From: Sisyra terminalis
Taxonomy: Eukaryota; Arthropoda; Insecta; Neuroptera; Sisyridae
Reading direction: 5' to 3'
DNA: 64,000 nt
Assembly: GCA_958496175.1 (NCBI GenBank)
Contig: OY292274.1
Span: 42,666,630-42,730,629 of the forward strand
How positions within the stretch are numbered: position 1 is the stretch's first letter; each line of letters opens with the position of its first letter. The position numbers and the translations under genes are program-made. This document shows, one piece after another, positions 48,656-60,010 of the stretch. The notes under the pieces are model-generated. The model was given only the letters and a program-made list of their open reading frames with translations, was not told where the DNA came from and did not search any database.

Positions 48656-49194
48656 CATTGTGTAAGCATAGGGAAACCGCCCTCACTCTCATTTTCCCCA
48701 CCGCACTTCTAAACAACCATAAATACAGCTGTGAATATACTGGGTTATGTTGAGCTGGTGGAAAAGTAAAATTGCCACAATTGGTCCCATCACCAGATCC
48801 GTTACGCTCATTAGATTATAGGCTAGGAAATGATTCTAAAAATTTCTGGACCAAAACTCAAAAATATAACAGTTGATTACAAACAACGTCGTTTGGGGCA
48901 ACGCATATTGTGCTGGATAAATTCATGTCCCCCTTCAAGGTATAATTCCATAATAATTTTTGGATAACATTTAAATTTTTATTTTTCAAATAATTTAAGA
49001 AAATCTTTGCAGATACAAGAACAAATTTATCACTTACTGGAAGCGCTGTTACCACTACTAGATATCCACTACTAGACCACTACTAGATCATCAAATCTTA
49101 CAAATGTTTTTTATGAGCAATACAGATACAGAAATTGATAGGCGTTGTATTCATAATCCGTAAACATAAACAATAAAATCATTGTCCAAAAATT

Positions 49195-49472
49195 ACGGAG
49201 GTATCTGAAAATGCAGAAAATTGTAGTCGATTAAAGTCACACGACACGTCGTTCGGAAAACTGAGATATGTGGAATCAAAATGTCTTCTGCTTTGTATTT
49301 TCAATTCAATTTGTAACTTCGATAAGGTTGCTCATTAATTTTTTCACCGCAAGTCGGGTGTTATGACCAAAACGTGGTTGATCTATATATTGCACAACAT
49401 AAGGATTACTGATCCAATTTTTAATTGGATTATGAGGCGGTAACCCGGAGAATTTCAGCGAATTTAAAATTC
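49195..49472 (-). pseudogene. Helitron helicase C-terminal remnant, second copy
   Basis: Same remnant as at 33643-33920. SGLPPHN and TRLAVKKLMSNLIEVT are retained, with V.YIDQPRFG in place of V.YIDQPHFG, and the same frame break follows. It is again antisense to the carrier Helitron, so it was already inverted in their common ancestor. Confidence 0.7.
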
Positions 49473-49708
49473 TACCCATAATTGAAAACATCATCTGTAT
49501 TAGTAACGCAATCAACCATAATTTTTGCTCCCATTGTATAATATAATATTATTATATAATATTGTTCTAATTAAATATTGAACTTCATAATTGTATTCGT
49601 ATTAGTTTGTTATTAAAATTATAAATTAAGAGTAGCTAAAATATTCGTTCATAAAAAACACTACGCTCAATTCCTGTTAGGCACTACGAAGTGTGCCGGG
49701 TCAGCTAG

Positions 49709-49751
49709 TATATATATATAAAAATGAGATCAGACAAATTTAACCTTGCAG
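49709..49751. repeat. 43-bp flank shared with the other type B Helitron
   Basis: Begins at the T after CTAG and runs TATATATATATAAAAATGAG, ATCAGACAAATTTAACCTTG, then CAG. It matches 33364-33406 in reverse complement with two substitutions, and similarity stops right after. Confidence 0.8.
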
Positions 49752-51138
49752 GTCTCCAATTCGCCAGTTTTCTTATTTTGAATCTGAACTATCTATTTCA
49801 TTAATATCATTTTCGTTGACAACGTTTTTTGGGGTCAATATAACACGTTCTCTCAACTAAACATGATTTTTGTAATTTGTAACCAAGTTTGGGAACACCC
49901 TCTCGATGAGTTCGGTCTTTGATTTAGTAAAGTGACAAAATTGGCAAAGAATGTAATGTATGCAGGTGATGTGTCAACAGAAATTTTGCCATTACCAATA
50001 TCGAGAAATTGTTTGGAAAACACTTTTCTAAATTAGTTATTCTGCAATTCGAATTACATTTTCGAGTTTAATTTGATTGTTTTTAAATATTTCCATACAG
50101 TGGACGACTTCAGACATTAAGGATCGACTGTTGTCGATAAAATAAATGCTTGCTTTAAATTATCAAATATATGGTACCATATAAATAAACTTCAGATGGA
50201 AGAAAACAAGAAAATTGTATTGCTGAACGATCCTTCTGCTGATGATTTCTCCAAGAAATTAATAAATGGCCGTGTTCATTGTTTGAGTTCTTATTCAAAT
50301 TAAGTTTACTAAAACATTATTCAGCGGTTTTGTGAAAAAGCTAGCAATTATGTAAAAAAATTTGAATGAGACGAGATCCCAAAAATTCAAAGGAAATGAA
50401 ATCGATACGCTCGATTCGTTGACAGGAACATGGTTATTACCGATATTCAACATTTGCTACGGAAATTTTTCAGCAGATTGATCATTCCACAACGCATGCC
50501 TTATGTCTCCAACTGAAATTTCTTCACATTGTGCCACAGATTTTATGATTTTAAGCAAGTATTTATTTTATTGATAGAATTCCATCTTGGAATACTTAGC
50601 ACTGTTTGGGGGAAATCACCAACAATAAAATCATTGCGCTTTCAAAACATATTGAGTCAATGCTAAGATAGATCTTTCAATAACTATCGTTATATGCCTT
50701 TAAGAAAGAGTTACAGACAGTATGAAATTGACAGCATTGACATCAAAGTGTGGGTCACGTGAACTGCCAACTACGGAAAATTTCAAGCCTAATTATTTAA
50801 AAACTGATTTTATTCATATTTTTCCGTGTATTATTAAGATATGTTAATAGTTAATAGTTAATAGTTACTCTGCTATTTGGAGCGATGGTGAATTGAACTA
50901 ATCATTAATCATCAAAATCAGTCCAGTAATTTTTTAGTTAAAAAATGATCTAAATAACCTGACTTTATTTAGTATATTTAAGATATTTGATTTGACAAAT
51001 CGTATGTCAATGTAATAGCAACGTACTTCAATGAGGAGAATCAATCTGAGGGCAATGCATGCACCAAAATTCATAGCTTCAATAAATTAAATGAATTGTT
51101 GACATGCCATTGAATTAACTGATTTTTGTTTTTTATAA
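49752..51138. other. Unassigned sequence
   Basis: Moderately complex, less simple-repeat-rich than other spacers, but stops interrupt all frames. It may be a very old element; nothing recognised. Confidence 0.35.
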
Positions 51139-51329
51139 ATAATTTTTACTCCCATTGTATAATATAATATTATTATATAATATTGTTCTAATTAAATATT
51201 GAACTTCATAATTATATTCGTATTAGTTTGTTATTAAAATTATAAATTAAGAGTAGCTAAAATATTCGTTCATAAAAAACACTACGTTCAATTCCTGTTA
51301 GGCACTACGAAGTTTGCCGGGTCAGCTAG
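51139..51329 (+). mobile_element. Solo 3' end of type B Helitron
   Basis: Starts within the TTTTTACTCCCATTGTATAA module and continues, nearly identical to 49520-49708, to the hairpin (GGCAC-TACGAAGT-TTGCC, one stem change) and CTAG, then T. No 5' part is present. Its outer flank is unlike that of the other two copies. Confidence 0.8.
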
Positions 51330-52258
51330 TTATTTTATAACATTAGTCTAATTTTTGAAAATATTTTATCGATTATTTAAATTTGTGGACTTCTAGGCCA
51401 AAGATATTAAAATATATTAAAACATTTTGTTTACTTAATATTTAGCTTTAGGAACGCTATGCAATTCAATCAAAAATATAAATTTTACAAATTCACTTTT
51501 TTGGAAAAATATTTATAAAGATTGTACTATATTAAGGTATCATAATACAACTCATAACGTCGAATTTCTGAGTTCATTAATTTAACAACAATTGAAGAAG
51601 TTCAGATGTATCCTCATTGAATCGGAGTGTGATAATGATTTTAAGCTGAAAGCTTTAGTAAAACTTACATTTTACTATATGTCGCTTCTATTAGATCACT
51701 TTGCTGTTAGTTTGTTTGTAGTTATCTCATTTACACTTACTGCCCAGCACCTTATCATGCTGAATTTTGGCACAGCTGCTTACTCTTGATGACAACGTAT
51801 AAATTCGTCGAAAAATTTAAAAACCGCCAAGTATTTGTACTATAATTTATTATTTAATTTTAAAAAAACCTGTTGCCTACCTTCATAGATTCAAGTAAAA
51901 AAGAGGCGATTTTAAGTGCTTGTTGAAGTTAGGATGTTAAGTATACTTTATGGCACAAAAACTAGTTAAAATTAACTCATAATAACTGTCCGTGAAATAT
52001 TCAAAGCCAACCCAATGATGAATGGTAAATATTGGTAAATGAATAAAATCGAAAGGACTGTTGAAACCAATGACAACAATCAGTTCAAATTTGAGACAAT
52101 GATTAAAAAAATTGATATTAAAAACATATGGAAAGACTTAAAACGAGAAAATTAAAATATTTGACGAACCTCGTTTGAATTATTAAAATGCACTAAAAAT
52201 AAAATAATAAATTTACGAACAAAATCTAAGTACCGATTTCATCAATAATATTAAGGTG
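51330..52258. other. AT-rich spacer, nothing assignable
   Basis: No feature recognised. Confidence 0.4.
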
Positions 52259-52404
52259 ATAGTAGTCAATTAATGAGAATCGTAAGCTATTCAGCTGTGC
52301 ATCAAAGCGAGGGTTGTAATTTTTTTTACAATTTGGTAATATGGAACACCCCCCGCTTTGATGTATAACTAGATAGCTTACGATTATCATTAATTGGCTA
52401 ATAT
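52259..52404. mobile_element. Foldback MITE, about 146 bp
   Basis: Inverted arms of about 50 bp: CAATTAATGAGAATCGTAAG then CTATTCAGCTGTGCATCAAAG on the left, and CAATTAATGATAATCGTAAG then CTATCTAGTTATACATCAAAG read from the right. A short T/A-rich loop separates them. A palindromic transcript would fold as one long hairpin. Confidence 0.75.
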
Positions 52405-53964
52405 TGTCTTAAATATCGATGGTGCAATTGATACTAAAAATCAGTTCATAAATTTATTTTTATATATTTAGTGCAATTTATCAAGGTGCCGAGGTGTATC
52501 GAGGTACAATACCTCGATCCAGGTACAATGGTTTTCTATTTTTTTCAAATCTTAGATGGTTCCTTTTCAAAGATATTTAATTAATATTTATTTTCTTATT
52601 TTTTAGGATTTGTTTTTAGTTTTTATTTTTGTACAACATATTTCATCGGTGTTCCGACTTCTTTAGGTATTAGGATGCGGTTGGTGATTGAATATCGTAA
52701 AAGTGGTCTTGGCAATAATCATTTTAGGCATTTTTGCTGTTATATCGTATTTGCGCAATCCAACGATTTTTAAAAGCACTGGGTACTATCTCTAAAAATG
52801 AATATGTAAACAGCAAATCGAAAATTATTGATAACTTCTCCATTCATCTTCATTTCGAAGGTTTTTATTGTGCAAAGCCTACTTGAAAGTGATATTCAAT
52901 AGATACTGAATAAAAGTGAGCATAGTATGCATTCCTGCCTAATACCTCGTTGAATATCACACTCGGTTAATCATCCATTGATTCTAATCACGGCTATCTG
53001 GTTTCAATACAAGGTTCTTATGATGCACAGATCTCTACCATCGATTCTAGATGTTCTAATATGTGAAAAAATGTTTCGTGTCGAATCTTATCAAAAGCTT
53101 TTTTCATAATCGATAAAAGCAATATAAATGTTTTTACGTTGAATTGATTCTTATGTGAAGAATAGCTTTTATTAAAAAAATAATTTGGTACTTGTTTTTA
53201 AGAACATCGAAAACATTGATTAAATAAAATTGCCTTATTTACAGGAAGATAAAATTAAAATACCTAATATTAAATTGATATAACGTTTGACGGATACTTT
53301 TGGATGTAAAAAATATAATTCTACAGATTTCAAAGACACCATACTTGTGATTTTAATTGAATTCTTGATGCAATTAAAAAGTTTTTGAGCAAAGCAAAAA
53401 TTCAAGGAATTTGTAAAAATTAATTGTTTAAGAATTAATAATAAAGAGTATTTACTTATTGAAAGAATTTAATTTTGTTGAAAGAAAAGATTCAATTATC
53501 GTAGATATTTTTGTTAAAAAACGCGTTCAATTTTATTAATAAAAATGAAAATTCAAAAAGAATTTATCTTATTAATTTAATTTTAATTTATTTTTAACCA
53601 GCTAAACAAAAAGTTTTATTGATCAAAACACAATTTTAAATATATTAAAGTCAGGCATGAGTTAAAGGAAACTTACTTTAAATAATTTACAACAGAAATA
53701 ATTTTATTTTAGCTGAATATTTTTAATTTACAGTTCGTGCTGGAAAACGTAAATGTCAATGGGATTTAAAGTAAAATTATTTAGAAGAAGTCTTAATTAA
53801 GCCTCAGCCTCATACATTTATTGGCGAAAACATCGAAGTTTTTAAAATATATCTAATTTAGGTGATCACAAAAAATATTACCTTTCAAGTCCTTTCAGGT
53901 CCTTAGCGACTTATTTGGGGGTTTTAATTTGTGCTTAGGGATTATCCATTAGGATTATCATGGT
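52405..53964. other. AT-rich spacer, nothing assignable
   Basis: No feature recognised. Confidence 0.4.
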
Positions 53965-54650
53965 CTCCAGAGTCTGCTTCACAGGCTTAAAATATTCGGT
54001 AGGGTTTAATTAATATCAGTTTCATTCGCTGGGACGTCCCAGTGTTGTTCTCAAATGAGTTGTTGTCGATGATGCAATTGTGTAGTTACCTGATAGTATG
54101 CCACTGCATTTAGGGTATACGTTTGGGCTTTGTTTGTCCAAAATATGTCTTTGGAAAAGCGGTGTGACTTATTTGCAACCTACACCATAATGATTGATCA
54201 TATTGTTGATGATAATATTGTTGCACTTATGGGGTTGTTCTAATACATTTTGCCTGACTTGACTCAGCTTTATTCGGTTGAGGACTAATCATTATTCGAA
54301 GTTATCTCCACATGTTGTTTAAAAAAAATGTCCACCCCTCCCTTATGATTGGTATCACTAGGTCAGATTGGTACCTTCAGTGATTGATGTTTTGGCATTA
54401 TTGTCTATCTTAGTTACTGGGGATTCCTTGGTGAGATGGAACTCATGCAAAGGTTTTTTCTGTTATTTAATCCATTGGGATAAAATCATCAAAATTGCAT
54501 TGCCTTGGTAAGTGAAGATTGATGAAAAGCTGACCGGCAACTTCTAGCGATACACATCGATGATTGTATCAACGGCACATCCCTTTTTATCGTCCTGGCA
54601 GGATCTGTCAGTGAATATGGTGGAGATCAGAAATAATGGTGGAGATATTT
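53965..54650 (-). pseudogene. LINE RNase H and C-terminal remnant
   Basis: From about 54618 on the minus strand the frame reads FTDRSCQDDKKGCAV, then KLPVSFSSIFTYQGNAIL. This fits the RNase H domain of I/Jockey-type LINEs (TDGS...G.AV...LP...SIFTAEA.AIL). The TD aspartate is kept, but the AEA glutamate position reads as QGN, so the active site is lost. Further down, a shifted frame has RLQISHT, matching the RLRIGHT block. Several stops and shifts occur. No RT domain is found adjacent. Confidence 0.6.
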
Positions 54651-57600
54651 GAGGTACAAGGGACATTTCATAGAAAAGGTTAAGATATATGATTGATGAA
54701 GATATATCCTTTTTGTCAGTTTGGTCGGAAATGGAAAGGTCAAATTTTCCAAGGGTTGAAGATCAAGGTGAGATTGGATTAAGGATACAAACTGTAAATA
54801 TCACCAAAACTCCATTACAAAAAATAACTAAATATCTAACGATATATATATCGCTTCTAAATAAGAGAATTGAAGTAACCTGATATTATTTTATTTTTAA
54901 AGCGCTAAAATATATAGTTTAAGGAAAATTTGGAGAGAGATGTAAATAGGAAAAGACTAAAACAAATGGAGAAAAAATTGCTTTTCTGACATGAATAAAA
55001 ATATGCAGTTTGACGAAGGTACAATTTTAATTAATGAAATTTTCTTTTTTCTTACGCTCGATTATGTTTTCAAATCAAGTCTGGATGACAAGAATGAGCT
55101 CGAGAACTTTATTTCTTTTGATTATTTTTCGTGTACTATGCCCTTAATATCCTCAACACTCAAACATTAGTAGCAATGGCATTTCAGAGGGTAAATTAGT
55201 ACGATTCTGTACCCAGGTACTCTTACGGAAGGATTCAGAACTATAGATATATTCTCAAACAAAAAAAAAACAGAAAAACAAGTTTTTCCATAGACATAAA
55301 TTAGCTCCTTCAGGACACTTTTCTTTTGCAATTGACAGTATTTCAGTTAACTTTAAATTTAAATCCCATAAATGCATTTCAGTCAATTAACATGTCAAGT
55401 CGATTTATGTCAATTCAAAATAATTTTCTTGCGTTTGAAGCCAACTTTCAAACTCTATTTTCAAATTTTACAAACAGAAAACTTAAATTGACATAGTTCC
55501 TGTTTCCAAGAATTATTTTTTTCATCAACCGTTGCCGGTAAAAAAATAAAAGATATATTAAGATCCTCATTAATTGAATCAAGCTGTAAATTTGAGGGAA
55601 ACAGCGTATTTAAATGGTGCAGGTAAAAGTTTTTGAGAAGATATGGAACAAACGGAATAAACCTAAATAAATGCACATTGTGAGTAGAGTTGAAATTGTA
55701 ATTAAGCATCTTTTCTCGTCTTAATCAAGAGCAATGATGAAAGTTTTTATTTCAACGGTATAACGCGGGGCTGGGTGAACCAAACGGTATGAATGAATAA
55801 GGGGATGAATAAACGATGGCAGTAAGAAGTTTTGTTTCAAATTCGTATCTTCATATTATTTTCTTTCTCATTCGTATACGTTTTCGTCTCGTCTATGCTA
55901 CGTTAGCGAAGTTGTATCATGTTACGTTAGTTGCTAACTCGCTTGATTTGATACAATTGAAAATGAGATGGCAGCAAGACAATAGCTTTTAACAGTGAAC
56001 AGAGCTTTTTTAATGCAACGACCAACTTTTCAGTTAATTGATTTTTATCTTTCAATAATTTAGTTGTGCTTTGAAACTGTTTTGGACTTCCTTGTGTCTT
56101 TCACGTTAATTGACTCAAATAATTATGGTAAGAAAAATAAATTTTCTTTTGTAATCTATTAAATGGAATTTTTAAACTCCCAATATTTGGTTAGAGAACG
56201 TTTTTCGTTGAGAATAATTCCAATTACAATAATATTTTTATAAAAAAACCAACGATAATAACAAAATATTTCTTAGTAGGCTAACGCTCTAGGTACAAGA
56301 TAATATACTTGTATATACCGCATAGAAAAATCCGTGCACTTTTCTGCAAGGAAATACCGATAGTTAAAATCTTGAAAATGTTACAGAACATGCGGGAAAG
56401 TAAACACCTTTCCTCTGTTCGATTGCGAGCAAACTTTAATTCAATATTTTCATCTAAAAAGAGTAATGATAAAATTGAAAGTGAATATTCATTGTTACCT
56501 TAAAAACAATTTGTTTATTTAAATATAAATAAAATCAAATTTCAACACCCATAGTCAAAGTATTAAATAACAATTAATTTTATAAATGAAACTAAAAAAC
56601 CATATGTTCTTTTAAGTTATTTTTCTTTAAGCATAGCAAGAGAGGGAAAAATAAATTTGTACGGAAGTCAGTTACGAATTTTTGTAACGGAAGTAAATTT
56701 GACCTGTTACGTTTCCTGAACAGTATATGATTCTATTGTAGATTGAACCAAATCAAATGCAACTGCGCATTTATCGTACCTAAGGTGCTAACTTCTCTTA
56801 TGCCTAAAAAATTAACTATGCCAACTACGAGAAATAATAAATTTGGTTTTTAAAAACAAAAGCTTCAACGATTCGTAAATAAGTTTTCCGTTTCCTAGCG
56901 ACAATAAATTCGTTTAAATTTGAACCAATTTTTTCAAATCTTAACGGAGTTAAAATAATATATTTGAATTTAATATAACGTTAGGTAAATGTCGGTATAT
57001 ATGGCAAGACTGTTTGGCAAAGACTGAGAACAAAGAATATAAAACAAATACGTGTGAGTGAAAATCAAATATGATAATCATTGTTTCAAATTTGAACTAA
57101 TTAATGTCATTTCTTTCATTAGTTGATTTCATTCGAAAGTGTATGTATGGTTAACTGTAGGAAATTAAATACAAACGCTTATTTGTGTATACTTTTATTT
57201 CCAGAAAAAAACTTAAACTTTTATAAGATAATATAGGGGAAAGTAGTACGAGTAGATCCCTCGGGGTAAGATAATCATTTGCGACTGTGCTGAAACTACT
57301 AACGCTATCTAGTTTATTTCACTTAAAAACATAGCTGTGGACACCTCCCCCCGCAATAGATAAATTGTAACTATGAGGTGAGCAATACTGATTACATCGA
57401 TTTGGATGAGAAAAAATAAAAATGGTGCACGACTTATCTAAGGTTGACATGACTTTGAGTTTATGTAAACTTTTATTCAAAAATTGTAAAATGAATTTAC
57501 AGTTATGTTTGAGGCTTTTTATGGTTAATTTTAGTATTTGGGTCATATGCTCGTAAGTAATGTTAGCAAACTCTTCCTGGAGGACCATTTTATCCATAAG

Positions 57601-57778
57601 AGTGTAGAAGATGAATAACTTGTAAGGTTTTGAAAAAAGGAAATAATTCAATGAAACTTCAATTATTTTCTTCTTTTGAGTATTTTGAAAGTTGGATAGA
57701 TAAACATACTAATAGTAATCGCCTTTGTTTTTGCTTTACCGTAGAGAATATTTATTTTACAGCGATTTACGCTTAAGG
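54651..57778. other. AT-rich interval, nothing assignable
   Basis: 54794-54810 repeats ACTGTAAATATCACCAAAA from the SINE-like element at 22540. A GC-elevated patch lies around 55740-55960. No gene recognised. Confidence 0.35.
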
Positions 57779-58200
57779 ATACGGTTACCAATTTTAAATT
57801 ATACAAAATCCGGAGAACGTATAACTAAATCCGGAGAGTTGTATTCAATAAAAAACAGTCTTAAAAATTTAGCAAGTATTCTAAATGATAAAGTTCACAA
57901 GCTTTACTGCTTCATTCTATATTCGAAATATAATAAATATATATTTTTTTGACTATAAAATCAATTGTTATCGCTTGATAACAGTGGAAAATTTTGCTTT
58001 TTATTAACATTGAAAAATGTGGAAAATCGTTTTTGTAAACTGGAGTCAAGAAAAAAATACATTTTTCTGGAGTTTCCGGTTTAAAATGGGGGAGTTGGTA
58101 ACCCTAAAAAAATCCGGAGATTATTTTTGTAAACTGGAGTCTGGAGAAAACATTATTTTTCTAGAGTCTCCAGACTAAAACTGGAGAGTTGGTAACCTTA
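57779..58200. mobile_element. MITE with GGTTACCAA ends and internal duplication
   Basis: The left end GATACGGTTACCAA and the right end, read on the minus strand, TAAGGTTACCAA are inverted repeats. CTTAAG stands directly outside both ends (57773-57778 and 58201-58206) and may be a target-site duplication, although it is itself palindromic. Two units of about 80 bp lie inside the right half (from 58030 and from 58124), each starting TTTTTGTAAACTGGAGTC and ending GAGTTGGTAACC. Repeated CCGGAGA motifs occur throughout. Non-coding. Confidence 0.65.
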
Positions 58201-58206
58201 CTTAAG

Positions 58207-59168
58207 AAGATCATCTCGCACTACCTTCTCCTAACTCCTTACGTGCGTCCATCACACACACTTGGTTTTTTGTTTTAAAACGCAAAATACATGAGAAATT
58301 AATTTAAGATCAACATGCGCTATCCCAAGTAGATATATTATCTGCACATAAATTAATCGATTTGAACATACTTTTATTATTAGCTTTACTTGCAGGTTAT
58401 CTACGTATCTTTGTAAGTAATGGAATCTGTCAATAGCAATTTGACTGATTACGTAAACTTATTATTAATTCATATTATTTTTGTAAATAACTCTGTTCTA
58501 ATGTTAAACCTGTTGAAATCAATTAATTATAATGAATTATCACACCGATATCGTTGAAAATCAAAAATAGTGTACATAAAAAATATTTTATTCTTCGCAG
58601 TTCAGCTTGCTATTTAAGCGTATTTTTAACGTAAAATGACGTACGTTAAGAAGGTAGCGCATTGAAGGGCTTGAATACTTAACCATTGAGAGAAACATTT
58701 TTAAACGAAATTTGTGGTTATAACTATAGTTCTTGTAAGGTAAATTTCACGTCAAATTTTGTAGTGTAGTTTGTGAACACTATTGTAGTTACGGACAGGT
58801 AAATTTTGAATATTTCGCTATGAGGAAATGATCTTACGGCCGTTGTAAACAATAAAAGTGTTTCTCTATTTATTTGCTAGTAGGTATGCGTGTTTGTTTG
58901 ACACGTTTATCAGACAATTTAAGTGTTTGACGTGTTTGATCAAAATCATGATTGATGCCACGGTTGACAAAGCTTTATCAAAGCTAAAATTGTTTTATTT
59001 GAATTACTTATTGTAAGAGCTTTATTCGAAAACTATGTAATGACAAGAAAAAAAAACAATAGTGTGGGGAAATATGACAAATTTGTTTGATCGTTTAAAT
59101 TATGTTTGATAACACCGTGAAATTTTATCAATAAAATTGTCCAACAGCTTTGTTCGTTTAAATGGTCC
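58207..59168. other. AT-rich spacer, nothing assignable
   Basis: May contain the 3' terminal inverted repeat of the adjacent mariner remnant, but I could not identify it. Confidence 0.35.
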
Positions 59169-59415
59169 TTAACGAAAATATTTTTTGTTGTCATCAGCAT
59201 AGTTTACACAAATAAATAAGTAGATTCCCAGTCTTATGAAGATAACACTACTTTTTTGGTTAGTGTGATTATAATTATCAATAAAGGTACATTTATTCCA
59301 GCGCTTCTTGAACATTTCAATACTTTTTTTGAAGAACGATGTATCACGGGACTCAAAATAGGTATTTATTTTGGCGATCACCTTTTGATTCAAGCCAAAT
59401 CTCTTTCCGCGAGCA

Positions 59416-59434
59416 TTTTTTTTTTTTTTTTTTT
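59416..59434. repeat. Homopolymer T-run inside the mariner remnant
   Basis: Nineteen consecutive T on the plus strand, where the transposase would encode a short Lys-rich stretch; probably slippage expansion after inactivation. Confidence 0.8.
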
Positions 59435-59703
59435 GGTTACTATAAACAGATAAAAGCTACTGGGAATCAAATCAGGAGAAAAGGATGCGAAAGAAATTCG
59501 AAATTTAATTCGTACAATTTTGGCAAAGATTTGAAACATAGTGCATAGTTTTATTGAAGGGTTACCATCTTTTTTCTGTATATAGTTGGGTCAAATAGCG
59601 ATCACTATTGACTGTCTTGCATTTTTCCAGGTAGCCAATAAACAAAATCCCGTATGTTTTCTAAAAATTGGACGCTAAAATCTTGTAAGGTACTATACAG
59701 GTG

Positions 59704-59909
59704 GGTATTCCATTCTTGCAATGCATGATGGAAAAGGTGTTAATATGTTTGTGAAACCGCCCCAATTGTGTTTGGACTTTGGAGTACTAACTTGAACCGT
59801 TAGTATAAAGTTAGTACAATGTTTTGGTTAAAGTTAGTGTTCTTGATACACTTGTGGCGGCGCCTCATGTTGACACATTTACCTTAATACATTGCAAGAT
59901 TGGAATACC
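59704..59909. mobile_element. MITE, 206 bp, inserted in the mariner remnant
   Basis: Left end GGTATTCCATTCTTGCAATG and right end, read on the minus strand, GGTATTCCAATCTTGCAATG: inverted repeats with one mismatch in the first 20 bases and weaker similarity for about 15 more. The inside includes a second inverted pair, AGTACTAAC/GTTAGTAC (59782-59818). Transposase-like sequence lies on both sides. No target duplication was recognised. Confidence 0.7.
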
Positions 59910-60010
59910 TTCTAATATATTACCCGTGCTTTTTTCCGCTTTAGATGAGGTTCCCCAACTATCTAATTAGCTGCTATGGATCTGCACATACTATACAGAT
60001 ATTATGTTGT

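Larger units (their letters stand above)
47561..49708 (+). mobile_element. Type B Helitron, full-length, non-autonomous
   Basis: The 5' end A^TCTAATATATAAAATTCTCG starts at 47561. The 3' hairpin GGCAC-TACGAAGT-GTGCC, GGGTCAG and CTAG end at 49708, followed by T. It is 2148 bp and co-linear with the reverse complement of 33407-35826: GGGTGAAAA block, long inverted repeat (arms about 48096-48330 and 48415-48655), GC-richer piece (48655-48860), TAGTAGTGG triplication and antisense helicase remnant. It differs mainly by loss of one AT-rich stretch of the type A-like module. Confidence 0.85.
59169..60010 (-). pseudogene. mariner-type transposase remnant, interrupted
   Basis: Read on the minus strand across frameshifts, the blocks are collinear with a mariner transposase. 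A WGTSSKAEKS-like stretch is at about 59930-59985. LASNF-stop-KTYG then GILFIGYLEKCKTVNSDRY is at about 59590-59680 (family: VFWDAHGI.FIDYLEKG). YELNFEFLSHPFSPDLIPSS is at about 59460-59520 (family: SPDLAPSD). A 19-base homopolymer (T-run 59416-59434) disrupts the next part, and INTYFESRDTSFFKKSIEM with KRWNKC lies at about 59290-59375. The WD aspartate and the SD aspartate of the DD34D triad are replaced (KT and SS), so it is inactive. A MITE splits it. Confidence 0.7.

Noticed and set aside
59615..59640. TTTTTCCAG|GTAGCC as a recursive splice site
   Set aside because: The 5' splice part is weak and the sequence is antisense to the mariner transposase remnant, which explains it.
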